From positions 1 to 53,656 of the forward strand of contig JAIXTT010000054.1 in the NCBI GenBank assembly GCA_027483795.1: 53,656 nucleotides of DNA, in the 5' to 3' direction. The translations under genes were made by a program, and so were the position numbers. The DNA comes from Hyphomicrobiales bacterium (GTDB taxonomy: Bacteria > Pseudomonadota > Alphaproteobacteria > Rhizobiales > Beijerinckiaceae). This document shows positions 26,804-35,701 of this stretch, piece after piece. The notes below the pieces were generated by a model. That model ran no database searches. It was given only the letters and a program-made list of their open reading frames with translations, and was not told the origin of the DNA. Within the stretch, counting starts at the first letter, position 1. The number at the start of each line of letters is the position of its first letter.

Positions 26804-27688
26804 ATGGAAAAACGCGCAGCCTTCTCCGATCTTCGACTCGCGGGCGCATTGATCGCACCGCAACTGCTTCTCGTCTTCGTGTTCTTCTATTGGCCGGCCG
26901 CTCAGGCCGTCTATTGGGCCTTCACGACCCAGCCGCCCTTCGGCGGCTCCAACGAATGGGTCGGGTTCCAGAATTTCGAGCAGATCTTCACGGATCGGGT
27001 CTATTGGAACTCGGTCGGCGTCTCCTTTCTCTTCGCCGGCCTGTCGACCGCGCTGTCGGTCGGGATGGCGCTGCTCTTCGCCCTGTTCGTCGATCGTCGA
27101 CTGACGGGCTACCGCGTCCATCGCTTCATCTATTTCTGGCCCTACGCCGTCGCCGCCCCCGCCGTCGGCCTCGCTTTCCGCTTCATCTTCGCACCGGAAG
27201 CGGGCTTCGTTTCCGCCGTCAATCAATGGGTTCCCGGCCTCTGGAATCCGGCTCTGGACGGCAAGGACGCGCTGGCGCTCATCGTGCTCGCCAACTCCTG
27301 GAAGATGGTGGCCTACAATTTCATCTTCTTCCTCGCCGCCCTGCAGTCGATCCCCCGTCCCTTGATCGAAGCCGCCGCCATGGACGGCGCGGGCGTGCTG
27401 CGGCGAGCGCGCGACATCCAGTTCCCCCTGCTCGCGCCGACCTTCTTCTTTCTGCTCGTCATCAACGTGACCGAAAGCTTCGTGGACTCCTTCGGCATCG
27501 TCGACATCACGACGGGCGGCGGGCCCGCGCGCGCGACCGACCTGATGGTCTACAAGATCTATTCGGACGGCTTCAAAGGTCTAGACTACTCGATGGCCGC
27601 GGCTCAATCGATCGTCCTGATGGGCGTCGTGATCGTGCTGACCTTCATCCAGTTCCGCTATGTCGAGCGGCGCGTTCACTACAGCTGA
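26804..27688 (+). CDS. ugpA: UgpA, glycerol-3-phosphate ABC transporter permease
   Basis: A 294-residue permease with six spans. The N-terminal LIAPQLLLVFVFFYWPAAQA and the EAA loop LIEAAAMDGAGVLRRARDIQ are typical of UgpA, and DIQFPLLAPTFFFLLVINVT follows. NVTESFVDSFGIVDITTGGG is a UgpA-specific segment. It is the partner of UgpE, whose start lies seven bases after its stop. Confidence 0.93.
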   Translation: MEKRAAFSDLRLAGALIAPQLLLVFVFFYWPAAQAVYWAFTTQPPFGGSNEWVGFQNFEQIFTDRVYWNSVGVSFLFAGLSTALSVGMALLFALFVDRRLTGYRVHRFIYFWPYAVAAPAVGLAFRFIFAPEAGFVSAVNQWVPGLWNPALDGKDALALIVLANSWKMVAYNFIFFLAALQSIPRPLIEAAAMDGAGVLRRARDIQFPLLAPTFFFLLVINVTESFVDSFGIVDITTGGGPARATDLMVYKIYSDGFKGLDYSMAAAQSIVLMGVVIVLTFIQFRYVERRVHYS

Positions 27689-27695
27689 GGCGACC

Positions 27696-28589
27696 ATGAT
27701 CGAACGCACCCCGATCCTCGATGCCGTGACGCATGCGCTGATGCTGCTGGGGCTGGTCCTTGCGGCTCTGCCGATCGTCGTGGTCTTCGTGGCCTCGACC
27801 CACGACCTCGCGACCGTCAATCGCGTTCCGATGCCGCTCTGGCCGGGCGATCATATGGCGGAGAACTATGCGCGCGTCTGGGACAAGTCGCGCTTCGGCG
27901 AGAAGATGCTGAACAGCCTGATCGTCGCGACGGGCGTCACCGTCGGCAAGATCACGATCGCGGCCCTTTCGGCCTTCTCGATCGTCTATTTCCGCTATCG
28001 CCTTCGGATGGTCTTCTTCTGGCTGATCTTCATCACCTTGATGCTGCCGCTCGAGGTCCGCATCGTTCCGACCTATGCCGTGGCGGCGGACGCGCTTCAG
28101 CCCTTCCGCGTCATCGCCGGAGGTTTCGGCCTCGAACTCGGCATTCCTCAGATCAATCTTCTCAACAGCTATGCCGGGCTGATCCTGCCGCTCGTGGCGA
28201 CCGCGACGGGCACCTTCCTCTATCGGCAATTCTTCCTCACCGTCCCCGACGAATTGGCGGAAGCCGCGAAGATGGACGGTGCGGGTCCGATGCGCTTCTT
28301 CATCGACGTGCTGATCCCGCTGTCGCGGGCCAACATGGCCGCGCTGGCGACGATCATGTTCGTCTATGCATGGAACCAGTATCTCTGGCCGCTGCTGATC
28401 ACGACCGATCAGAAGATGGCGACCGCCACGATGCAGCTTCAGAAGCTCGTGCCCGGTCCGCTCTTCGGTCAGCCTCCGCTCTGGAACGAGGCCATGGCCG
28501 CGACGCTGATGGTGATGGCCCCGCCCCTCCTCGTCGTCGTCTTCATGCAGGGCTGGTTCGTGAAGGGCCTCGTGGCTTCCGACAAATGA
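27696..28589 (+). CDS. ugpE: UgpE, glycerol-3-phosphate ABC transporter permease
   Basis: A 297-residue permease with six spans. The EAA loop is [20 protein letters not shown], and [20 protein letters not shown] is characteristic of Ugp[21 protein letters not shown] precedes it. The ATG at 27696 is the first good start after ugpA. Its stop overlaps an ATG that could be the ugpC start. Confidence 0.93.
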   Translation: MIERTPILDAVTHALMLLGLVLAALPIVVVFVASTHDLATVNRVPMPLWPGDHMAENYARVWDKSRFGEKMLNSLIVATGVTVGKITIAALSAFSIVYFRYRLRMVFFWLIFITLMLPLEVRIVPTYAVAADALQPFRVIAGGFGLELGIPQINLLNSYAGLILPLVATATGTFLYRQFFLTVPDELAEAAKMDGAGPMRFFIDVLIPLSRANMAALATIMFVYAWNQYLWPLLITTDQKMATATMQLQKLVPGPLFGQPPLWNEAMAATLMVMAPPLLVVVFMQGWFVKGLVASDK

Positions 28590-28615
28590 ACCTCGCAGCA
28601 ACCGGGACAAGCGCC

Positions 28616-29695
28616 ATGGCCGATATCGGCATCCGAAGCGTCAGCAAATCCTACGGCCGGCAACCCGTCGTCCACGGCATCGATCTCGATGTCCGCTCGG
28701 GCGAATTCGTGGTCGTGCTCGGCCCGTCGGGCTGCGGCAAGTCGACCCTTCTGCGGATGATCGCGGGACTCGAGGAGATCACGGAGGGCGAAATCGCCAT
28801 CGGCGGCCGGGTGGTGAACATGCTGGAGCCGCGCGAACGCGGTTGCGCCATGGTGTTCCAGAACTACGCTCTCTATCCGCACATGACGGTCGCCGAGAAC
28901 ATCGGCTACGCCCTCAAGGTCGCGGGCACGGCCCGCGACGAGCGGCGGCGGCGGGTGCGGGAGGTCGCGGCGACGGTCGGTCTCGACGAATTCCTGGACC
29001 GCAAGCCCGGGCAGCTTTCGGGCGGGCAGCGGCAGCGGGTCGCCATGGCCCGGGCCATGATCCGCGAGCCGAAAGTCTTCCTCTTCGACGAACCGCTCTC
29101 CAATCTCGACGCGAAGCTGCGGGTTCAGATGCGCATCGAGATCCGCAAGCTCCACAACCGTCTCGGCGTCACCTCCGTCTTCGTCACCCATGATCAGATC
29201 GAGGCCATGACGCTGGCGGATCGGCTGGTGGTCATGAATGCCGGGCGCATCGAGCAGGCGGGCACGCCGGAGGACATCTATCGCGCGCCCGCGTCGCGTT
29301 TCGTCGCGAGCTTCGTCGGCTCGCCGCCGATGAATCTGATCGATGCCGTGGTCGACGAAGCGGGCGGGATCGTGATCGGCGGCGTCGCGCTGCCCGTGCC
29401 CCACAGGCTCGCCGCCGGCCGGAAGGTGACCGCCGGGATCCGCCCCGAAGACGTCGTTCTGTCCGACGGCGGCGAACTGCGCAGCGACGTCGACTTCGTC
29501 GAAGAACTCGGTTCCGTCCGCTTGCTGCACGGCCGTTTGAACGACGTCGACTTCGTCGTTCAGGTCGCCGCGGCGGACCGGCGCGCGACGGGAGCGCTCG
29601 CCTTCACGGTTCCGCCGAAACGCATTCATCTCTTCGATGCCGACACGGGTCTGCGCATCGAGCACGACACCCCGGTCGCGATCGCGGCCGAGTGA
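28616..29695 (+). CDS. ugpC: UgpC, ATP-binding protein of the glycerol-3-phosphate ABC transporter
   Basis: A 359-residue ATPase of the MalK/UgpC class. Walker A is GPSGCGKS (36-43), the signature [15 protein letters not shown], Walker [17 protein letters not shown], then the switch His in [16 protein letters not shown]-terminal TOBE/regulatory domain (about 240-359) contains GIRPEDV. An in-frame ATG at 28586 overlapping the ugpE stop would add 10 residues; I prefer 28616, which begins [14 protein letters not shown] as in relatives. Such multi-partner ATPases can serve other permeases, relevant to the ATPase-less transporter at 33-35.6 kb. Confidence 0.93.
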   Translation: MADIGIRSVSKSYGRQPVVHGIDLDVRSGEFVVVLGPSGCGKSTLLRMIAGLEEITEGEIAIGGRVVNMLEPRERGCAMVFQNYALYPHMTVAENIGYALKVAGTARDERRRRVREVAATVGLDEFLDRKPGQLSGGQRQRVAMARAMIREPKVFLFDEPLSNLDAKLRVQMRIEIRKLHNRLGVTSVFVTHDQIEAMTLADRLVVMNAGRIEQAGTPEDIYRAPASRFVASFVGSPPMNLIDAVVDEAGGIVIGGVALPVPHRLAAGRKVTAGIRPEDVVLSDGGELRSDVDFVEELGSVRLLHGRLNDVDFVVQVAAADRRATGALAFTVPPKRIHLFDADTGLRIEHDTPVAIAAE

Positions 29696-29718
29696 ATCTT
29701 TCATCGGGAGGACACCTC

Positions 29719-30633
29719 ATGACGACCATTCCCGCCGTCGGCATTTCCGCCAAGGCCGGCAAACCCGACCTGTCCGATTTCGGCGCCCGCCTCGACGAGG
29801 CCCTCGCCTTCGGCGTCGGCGCGATCGAACTGCCGCTGTTCGATCTCGACGTCGTCGTCGGAGGCCGGATCCGCCGCGATCAGCTCGCGCGGTTGAAGAC
29901 CCTCTGCGCGGGACGGCCGGTGGTCTATACCGTTCACGGCCCGCTCGCGATCAACTTCTTCGACGAACCTTGGCGCCTGCCCCGCCATTTCGAAGTCCTG
30001 AAGGCGTCGATGGAGATCACCGCCGAACTCGGCGCCGTCCATTACGTGCTGCATTCCGGCCTTGCCCGGATGATCCAGCACGACGGCATCGAGGACGCCT
30101 ATCGCCGCCAGCGCGAATGGCTGGCCAAGGCCGGCGATCTCGGAAAGGACCTCGGCGTCGTCGTCTGCGTCGAGAACCTGTTCGGCGGCTATGAGGGCAA
30201 GGTGCACTCCGTCGGCCCCGCGCGCCTCGCCCGCGAACTGGCCGCGATCGACCATGACTTCGTCCGTGCGACCCTCGACTTCAGCCACGGCCATCTGCAT
30301 CTCGGCTTCACCGGCGGCGACCTCGTCAAGGAATGTGCGGAACTCGCTCCCTGGGCGCGTCATCTGCATCTGCACGACAGCTTCGGGCGTCAGGACGACA
30401 TCTGGATGTTCACCAACGGCGAGCGGCTCGCCTACGGACACGGCGATCTGCACCTTCCCGTGGGGTGGGGCGACATACCGTGGAACGCGCTCATGGAAGC
30501 CTGCACCTTCCCGGAAGGGGTCGTCTTCAACATCGAGTTGAACGACCGCTATTGGCATGTCGGGCGCGAATGCGTAGAGGCGACGAAGGAACTCGCGGGC
30601 AAGGCCCGGGTCGTCGGAGGTCTTTACGCGTGA
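29719..30633 (+). CDS. Xylose-isomerase-like TIM-barrel protein in the ugp-bta operon
   Basis: A 304-residue protein of the sugar phosphate isomerase/epimerase (AP endonuclease family 2) fold. Likely metal ligands and barrel strands are visible: VYTVHGPLAINFF, HYVLHSGLARMI, VVCVENLFGGYEG, ATLDFSHGHLHLGF, RHLHLHDSFG and VVFNIELNDRYW. The family includes isomerases, epimerases and phosphodiester-cleaving AP endonucleases, so the reaction is unknown. GGGAGGA precedes the ATG at 29719. It lies between ugpC and btaB, and its stop overlaps the btaB start, so a role in using imported glycerophospho-compounds or in betaine-lipid metabolism is inferred only from context. Confidence 0.8.
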   Translation: MTTIPAVGISAKAGKPDLSDFGARLDEALAFGVGAIELPLFDLDVVVGGRIRRDQLARLKTLCAGRPVVYTVHGPLAINFFDEPWRLPRHFEVLKASMEITAELGAVHYVLHSGLARMIQHDGIEDAYRRQREWLAKAGDLGKDLGVVVCVENLFGGYEGKVHSVGPARLARELAAIDHDFVRATLDFSHGHLHLGFTGGDLVKECAELAPWARHLHLHDSFGRQDDIWMFTNGERLAYGHGDLHLPVGWGDIPWNALMEACTFPEGVVFNIELNDRYWHVGRECVEATKELAGKARVVGGLYA

Positions 30634-31343
30634 TGCCTTCTTCGGGCGACGACGGGTCTCATGGCGCGGCCGCCGACGCGGCCGCCGCCATGGACCGGAT
30701 GTATCGCTTCCAGACCACGATCTACGACCTGACGCGGAAGCCCTATCTGTTGGGCCGCGATCCGTTGGTGGCGGCGCTCGCTCCCCCTCCGGACGGAACG
30801 GTGCTGGAAATCGCCTGCGGAACGGGCCGCAATCTGATCGCGGCCGCGCGGCTTTTCCCGCATGCGCGGTTCTTCGGCGTGGACGTCTCCTCCGTCATGC
30901 TCGCCCGCGCGGAACGTTCGATCCGACGAGCGGGCCTGTCGGATCGGATCCGGGTCGCGCAATGCGACGCGGTGACGTTCGACCCTTTGGAGACCTTCGG
31001 CCTCGCATGTTTCGACCGCGTCTTCGTTTCCTACGCGCTGTCGATGATTCCGCCTTGGCGCGAAGCGCTCGAAAGGGCGATTGCGGTGACGGCGTCCGAC
31101 GGTCGGCTTGCCGTGGTGGATTTCGGGGACCACGCCCGACAACCGGCCTGGCTCGCCCCCGTGCTGATGCGATGGCTCGCGCTGTTCGACGTCAGGCCGC
31201 GGGCGGGCCTCGTGGAAGCCGCCGAGGACCTCGCGGCACGGACACTTCGGCCTCTCGACGTCTCGGCGCCGTGGAAGGGCTACGTTCTGTCGCTCGACTT
31301 CGGCCCCGTCGACGACCGCGCGGTCATGCCCCCATCGCGATGA
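30633..31343 (+). CDS. btaB: BtaB, betaine-lipid N-methyltransferase
   Basis: A 236-residue SAM-dependent methyltransferase. The SAM loop is VLEIACGTGRNLIAAARLFP (about 57-76), after the BtaB-like opening MYRFQTTIYDLTRKPYLLGR. FFGVDVSSVMLARAE and VFVSYALSMIPPWREALERA also fit BtaB, which methylates diacylglyceryl-homoserine three times to DGTS. The ATG at 30633 overlaps the TIM-barrel stop (TGATG), making it the last gene of the ugp operon. It converges on btaA, an unusual layout because btaA and btaB are normally consecutive in one operon. Confidence 0.9.
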   Translation: MPSSGDDGSHGAAADAAAAMDRMYRFQTTIYDLTRKPYLLGRDPLVAALAPPPDGTVLEIACGTGRNLIAAARLFPHARFFGVDVSSVMLARAERSIRRAGLSDRIRVAQCDAVTFDPLETFGLACFDRVFVSYALSMIPPWREALERAIAVTASDGRLAVVDFGDHARQPAWLAPVLMRWLALFDVRPRAGLVEAAEDLAARTLRPLDVSAPWKGYVLSLDFGPVDDRAVMPPSR

Positions 31344-31493
31344 GCCGCTCGACGTCGAGCCCTTTTGCGGCGAGCACAAGCCGAGCGGCCCGTTCGAAGC
31401 GCTTCGGCGCATGCAAGGCCGGCGCGATCGCCGTCCGTTCGAGAACGCGCCGGAAGCTCCCGGGGTCGCTCGACGTCTCCGAAGGCCCGGAGA

Positions 31494-32729
31494 TCAAGCG
31501 TCCTTGAGAATTCGGACATGGAAGCGCCCGTAAATGCCCGAACGATCCTTCCGGGTCAGACGGACGTTTTCGTCTTCGTCGACGGACCAGCGCGCGACGA
31601 GGTCGGCGGGCAGACGCTCTCCCGCCCGCCAATGCCTCGCGGCCGTCCGGAAGATCACCCGTGCCCCGGGACGGGCGGTCCGTGTGATCTCGGTCCAGAG
31701 CCGCGCGACTTCGGCATCGTCCATCCAGTCCATCGCGTCGAGCAGCGAGACCCGATCGACGGACGCCGCCGGCTGTTTCGAGAGAAATTCGCGCATTCCG
31801 ATATGGTGCAGCGAAACGCGCTCGACCCTCTCGCGCAGAACCTCGTAACGGTCGCGCTCCAGATAGGGCGGATAGGGTCCGCCGGCGCGGTAGCCGCCCG
31901 TCAGCGCCTGCCAAGCGAAATAGTTCTCGTCGACCGAGCCCGTCGTCAGCAGGGCCCGCGCCCGGGCCCGCAGCACCGCATGCATGTCTTCGGGTCGATC
32001 CTCGCACAATTCGAGGAACTGCCGGGGCGGGATGCCGAGTTGATAGAGAACCAGCGGCGAGCGACAGAGCAGGCGCACGGCGGCGCCGTCGAAGATCTTC
32101 GCGCCCACGTCGTCGAACCAGGCTTCCTGTTCTTCGATGCTGCGGAGGCGGGTCCATTCTTCGACGTTCACGCCGCGCAATCGCGCATAGAAGCCGGCGA
32201 AGCGGATGAACTGCCCGAGCAGACCGTTCCGAAAGAATCCGTCCCGAAACATTTCGATGCGCCGCCGCCGCCCGAGGGTGCCGGTTTCACCGTCCCAATA
32301 GGCCTTGGCCTGATCCGAGAGTCGATCACGGATCAGATCGTCATAAAGGGCGACATTGGCGACGTCGGCCGCGCCCGCGAACATGCGTTCGAAATCGGAG
32401 TAGCGTTTCAGCGAGCGGGCGGCGGCGATCTTCAGTTCGAGCAGGGCGAGATGAGCCCCGTTGAGATCGACGACCTCGATCCGGGCCGGATCCGCCGAAA
32501 GATAGCTCAAGGCGTTGCAGCCGGCCGAAGAGATCGTGACGATCCGGTGGTGCGGTTCGAGCGCCATGGCCTCGAGATCGACCGCGGGATCCTCCCAGAT
32601 CTGGGTGTAGACGAGCCCGCGGAAGACGCGTGCGAACAACCTGTCCAACAGGCCGCTTCGCCGGGCCTCCTGGTGACCGAACACGGCTTCGTCCAGCAGC
32701 GTTTTCGTACGGGGTTCTGAAACTGACAC
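31494..32729 (-). CDS. btaA: BtaA, S-adenosylmethionine:diacylglycerol 3-amino-3-carboxypropyltransferase
   Basis: A 411-residue enzyme that transfers the aminocarboxypropyl group of SAM to diacylglycerol, the first step of betaine-lipid (DGTS) synthesis. Family blocks visible: FRGLVYTQIWEDPAVDLEAM, TISSAGCNALSYL, VVDLNGAHLALLELKIAAAR, LLTTGSVDENYFAWQALTGG and LLDAMDWMDD. The start is a GTG at 32727-32729 with GGGAG nine bases upstream; the preceding bases contain no better start. Its substrate diacylglycerol is what PlcP would release. It converges with btaB, leaving 150 bases (31344-31493) without a clear terminator. Confidence 0.92.
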   Translation of the reverse strand: MSVSEPRTKTLLDEAVFGHQEARRSGLLDRLFARVFRGLVYTQIWEDPAVDLEAMALEPHHRIVTISSAGCNALSYLSADPARIEVVDLNGAHLALLELKIAAARSLKRYSDFERMFAGAADVANVALYDDLIRDRLSDQAKAYWDGETGTLGRRRRIEMFRDGFFRNGLLGQFIRFAGFYARLRGVNVEEWTRLRSIEEQEAWFDDVGAKIFDGAAVRLLCRSPLVLYQLGIPPRQFLELCEDRPEDMHAVLRARARALLTTGSVDENYFAWQALTGGYRAGGPYPPYLERDRYEVLRERVERVSLHHIGMREFLSKQPAASVDRVSLLDAMDWMDDAEVARLWTEITRTARPGARVIFRTAARHWRAGERLPADLVARWSVDEDENVRLTRKDRSGIYGRFHVRILKDA

Positions 32730-32745
32730 GCGGATTTCTCCCTTT

Positions 32746-32871
32746 CGTCATCCGCATGGACGATTCATATGACGTTCCTTTGAAGGAAGGACCGCGTCCC
32801 GCCGCAGGGCGCCCGCGAGAGAGCCGTCGGCTCGATCCGCGAACGGGCTCTTCGGAACCGCGTCCTGTCAT
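32746..32871. promoter_or_regulatory. Divergent btaA / ABC-transporter promoter region with partial PhoB-like sites
   Basis: The 214-base gap (32730-32943) holds an inverted pair CGTCAT (32746-32751) and ATGACG (32769-32774) close to the btaA start, and one exact PhoB heptamer CTGTCAT at 32865-32871, 73 bases before the ABC gene. None is followed by a second heptamer at the 11-bp period, so PhoB control here is weakly supported. Confidence 0.35.
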
Positions 32872-32943
32872 CGAAATGCAATCGTCGGGCCTTATGCGCA
32901 GCACGTTCCCCCATGAAACGTCGATCGCTTCCGGAGCAAGACG

Positions 32944-33915
32944 ATGAAGGTTCTGGCCTTGGCCCTGTTTCTCACCGCGACGAGCGGCGCCGCCTTCGCG
33001 GAAGGCCGAAAGCTCGTGCTCTACACGAGTCAGCCGCAGACGGATGCGCAGCAGACCGTCGACGCCTTCCGGGCCAAACATCCCGACATCGAGGTGAGTT
33101 TCGTTCGCGACGGAACGCCCCGCATCCTGGCGAAGCTGAGGGCGGAGATCGAGGCGGACCGTCCGCAGGCCGACATTCTTCTGCTGGCCGACAGCGTGAC
33201 CATGGAAGGCCTGAAGAAGGAAGGCCGGCTCCTCGCCCACCGACCCGCGAATCTGTCGGCCTATCCCGCCGACGTCCATGATGCGGACGGGTTCTGGTTT
33301 TCGACGAAACTGATCACGACCGGAATCGTCTATAACGCGAAGGCTCCCTTCAAGCCGGAGAGCTGGGCCGATCTGATCCGCCCCGAAGCGAAGGGTCAGG
33401 TGGCCCTGCCGTCGCCGATGACCTCCGGCGCCGCGATGATCCATACCGTCACGCTGACGTCCAATCTGGCGGAAGGTTGGGGCTATTATCGCTCTCTCTC
33501 CGCCAACGGCGCATTGGCGGCGGGCGGCAACGGCGACATCCTGCGACAGGTCGCGGGCGGCGAAAAGATGTTCGGAATGATCGTGGACTTCATGCCGATC
33601 CGGGAGAAGGCGAAGGGAGCGCCCGTCGAATTCGTCTTCCCGAAGGAAGGCGTTTCCATGATCGGAGAGCCCGTCGCCGTTCTGAAGACCACCAAGAACG
33701 AAGCGGCCGCGCGCGCCTTCGTCGACTTCCTGCTTTCGTCCGACGGGCAGGAACTGGCGAAGCGGCAGGGCTACGTCCCGGCTCTCGCTTCCGTCGGCAT
33801 GCCGTCGGGCTACCCGGATCGCTCGGCCCTCAAGGTCATGCGTTTCGATCCCGCCAAGGCCTTGGCGGACGACAGGGACAACAAGAAGCGCTTCGGCGAC
33901 ATCTTCGGTCAGTGA
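32944..33915 (+). CDS. ABC transporter binding protein, iron(III)/aminoethylphosphonate type
   Basis: A 323-residue periplasmic binding protein. The signal peptide MKVLALALFLTATSGAAFA is followed by EGRKLVLYTSQPQTDAQQTV, typical of the AfuA/FbpA-like cluster that also contains 2-aminoethylphosphonate binding proteins. ADILLLADSVTMEGLKKEGR and the C-terminal FVDFLLSSDGQELAKRQGYV support the family. The tyrosine-rich iron site of ferric-binding proteins is not evident. Position beside a phosphate-starvation region makes a phosphonate or other phosphorus compound as likely as iron. Its stop overlaps the permease start. Confidence 0.85.
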   Translation: MKVLALALFLTATSGAAFAEGRKLVLYTSQPQTDAQQTVDAFRAKHPDIEVSFVRDGTPRILAKLRAEIEADRPQADILLLADSVTMEGLKKEGRLLAHRPANLSAYPADVHDADGFWFSTKLITTGIVYNAKAPFKPESWADLIRPEAKGQVALPSPMTSGAAMIHTVTLTSNLAEGWGYYRSLSANGALAAGGNGDILRQVAGGEKMFGMIVDFMPIREKAKGAPVEFVFPKEGVSMIGEPVAVLKTTKNEAAARAFVDFLLSSDGQELAKRQGYVPALASVGMPSGYPDRSALKVMRFDPAKALADDRDNKKRFGDIFGQ

Positions 33916-35645
33916 CGGCGAAGCCCCGAAGACCCGTGGGGACGTCCGCGGGACGCGGCCTTTCGGCTCCTGCGTCCCGCGCCTTGGCGCTCGCCGCGGT
34001 TCTGCTGCCCGTCGGTCTCTTGTGCGCCCTGCCGATCGGGCGCCTCGTCGTCGCGGGACTGATGCGCGGCGGCGAATGGGATCTCGCGGCCGCCGCGGAG
34101 CTTCTTTCCGGGCGCGCCGCGCTGCTCGCGACGATCCGTTCGCTGGAAACGAGCCTCGCTTCGGCATCGATCGCCGTCGCCGCGGGCGCCGGCTGCGCCT
34201 TGTTGACGACCCTCTGGACCTTCCGGTTCAGGAAAGCCTTCGCATTTCTGTTCGTTCTTTCGATGATGGTCGCGCCGCAGGTGATCGCGCTGGCCTTTGC
34301 GGGATTGTCGGGTCCGGCTTCGCCTCTGCTCCTCGCCTTGGGGGCGGCTCCGCCGCCCGGAACGCCCAATCCCCTGCGCAGCGCCGGGGGGATCATTCTG
34401 GTCCTGGGTCTTCACCATGCGCCGCTCGCCTTCATCGTGATGCGGGCCGGGCTCGTCCGAGTTCCGCGCGAACTCTTGGAGGCCGCATCCGTCGACGGGG
34501 CCGGTCGGGCGGTCATCCTTCTTCGGATCGTCCTGCCGTTGCTGCGCCGTCATCTGGCGGCGGCGGGCCTTCTGTGTTTCGCGGCGGCACTCGGAAATTT
34601 CGGAATTCCGGCGATCCTCGGTCTTCCGGTCGGTTATCTGACCTTGCCGACCCTGATCTATCGCCGATTTTCGAGCTTCGGTCCGGAGGTGATCGGCGAT
34701 GCGGCGACATTGGCGCTCGTCCTCGTCGTTCTCGCGGGCACGGCCGTCATGCTCGCTCATCGCTTCATCCCGCGGAGCGCCGAACTGCCGTCGGACGGGC
34801 GCGGCATCGACGGCTTCTGGAAGCCGGGGGCCGCGGCCGGGACGGCGGCGGTCGCGGCATGGACGATGATCGTTCTCGGCTTTCTGCTTCCCTTTTCGTC
34901 TTTGGCGGCAAGCGCCGTCGTGCCGTCCTACGGCATGCCGCTCGCCGCAAGCACCATGACGGCGGAGCATTTCGTCGAAGTGCTGTTCCGCCAGGACGCG
35001 ACCATCCGCGCCTTCCGCAATTCGCTCGTCTTCGCGGCCACGGCCGCCGGCATCTGCGCCGTCTCGGCGGCGCTTCTGGCCTATCTCACGGTCCGCCTTC
35101 GTCCCATATGGAGAAGCGCGGTCGAAGCGATCGTCGAACTGCCCTATGCCGTACCCGGCGTCGTTCTGGCATTGGCGGCGATCCTCCTCCTGCTGCGGCC
35201 TTTGCCGTTCCTGGGCATCAGCCTCTACGGGACGTCGGCGATCATCATTCTCGCCTATTGCGCGCGCTTCCTGACTCTGGCCCTGAAGCCCGCGGCGGCC
35301 GCCATGGAGCAGCTCGATCCTGCGATCGAGGAAGCGGCATCCCTCTGCGGAGCGGGCCTCTTCGGACGGCTCCGGCACATCGTTCTGCCGGAGATCGCGC
35401 CTTCGGTGCTGGCGGGCGGTCTGATGGTCTTTCTGATCGCGTTCAACGAATTGACCGTTTCGGCTCTTCTCTGGTCGCAAGGCACGGAAACGGTCGGCGT
35501 CGTCCTGTTTTCCCTGGAAGAGGCGGGTCTCGCCTCGACCGCTTCCGCCGTCGGCGTCGTCGCCGCTCTGGTGACCGCGGGTACCATGCTGATCCTCGAT
35601 CGTCTCGCCTCGCGCATTCCCTCCGCGGCTTTGCCCTGGCGATAG
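33912..35645 (+). CDS. Two-domain ABC permease (FbpB/ThiP type)
   Basis: A 577-residue inner-membrane protein made of two fused permease halves. EAA loops occur in each: LLEAASVDGAGRAVILLRIV in the first and AIEEAASLCGAGLFGRLRHI in the second. It starts at GTG 33912, overlapping the stop of the binding protein (GTGA). This architecture is used for iron(III), thiamine and aminoethylphosphonate uptake. No ATP-binding gene follows: the next gene, 57 bases away, is on the other strand and unrelated. The importer must borrow an ATPase, perhaps UgpC or one encoded elsewhere. Confidence 0.88.
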   Translation: MTAKPRRPVGTSAGRGLSAPASRALALAAVLLPVGLLCALPIGRLVVAGLMRGGEWDLAAAAELLSGRAALLATIRSLETSLASASIAVAAGAGCALLTTLWTFRFRKAFAFLFVLSMMVAPQVIALAFAGLSGPASPLLLALGAAPPPGTPNPLRSAGGIILVLGLHHAPLAFIVMRAGLVRVPRELLEAASVDGAGRAVILLRIVLPLLRRHLAAAGLLCFAAALGNFGIPAILGLPVGYLTLPTLIYRRFSSFGPEVIGDAATLALVLVVLAGTAVMLAHRFIPRSAELPSDGRGIDGFWKPGAAAGTAAVAAWTMIVLGFLLPFSSLAASAVVPSYGMPLAASTMTAEHFVEVLFRQDATIRAFRNSLVFAATAAGICAVSAALLAYLTVRLRPIWRSAVEAIVELPYAVPGVVLALAAILLLLRPLPFLGISLYGTSAIIILAYCARFLTLALKPAAAAMEQLDPAIEEAASLCGAGLFGRLRHIVLPEIAPSVLAGGLMVFLIAFNELTVSALLWSQGTETVGVVLFSLEEAGLASTASAVGVVAALVTAGTMLILDRLASRIPSAALPWR

Positions 35646-35701
35646 ATCCGGCGGAGCGTCACGACCACGGAACCGCTCTGCGGGCCGACGCCCTTCGCCC
35701 G

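Noticed and set aside
32746-32774. Full Pho box for btaA
   Set aside because: The candidate heptamers are twelve bases apart or face each other and do not form an 11-bp direct repeat, so only a weak regulatory entry is given.
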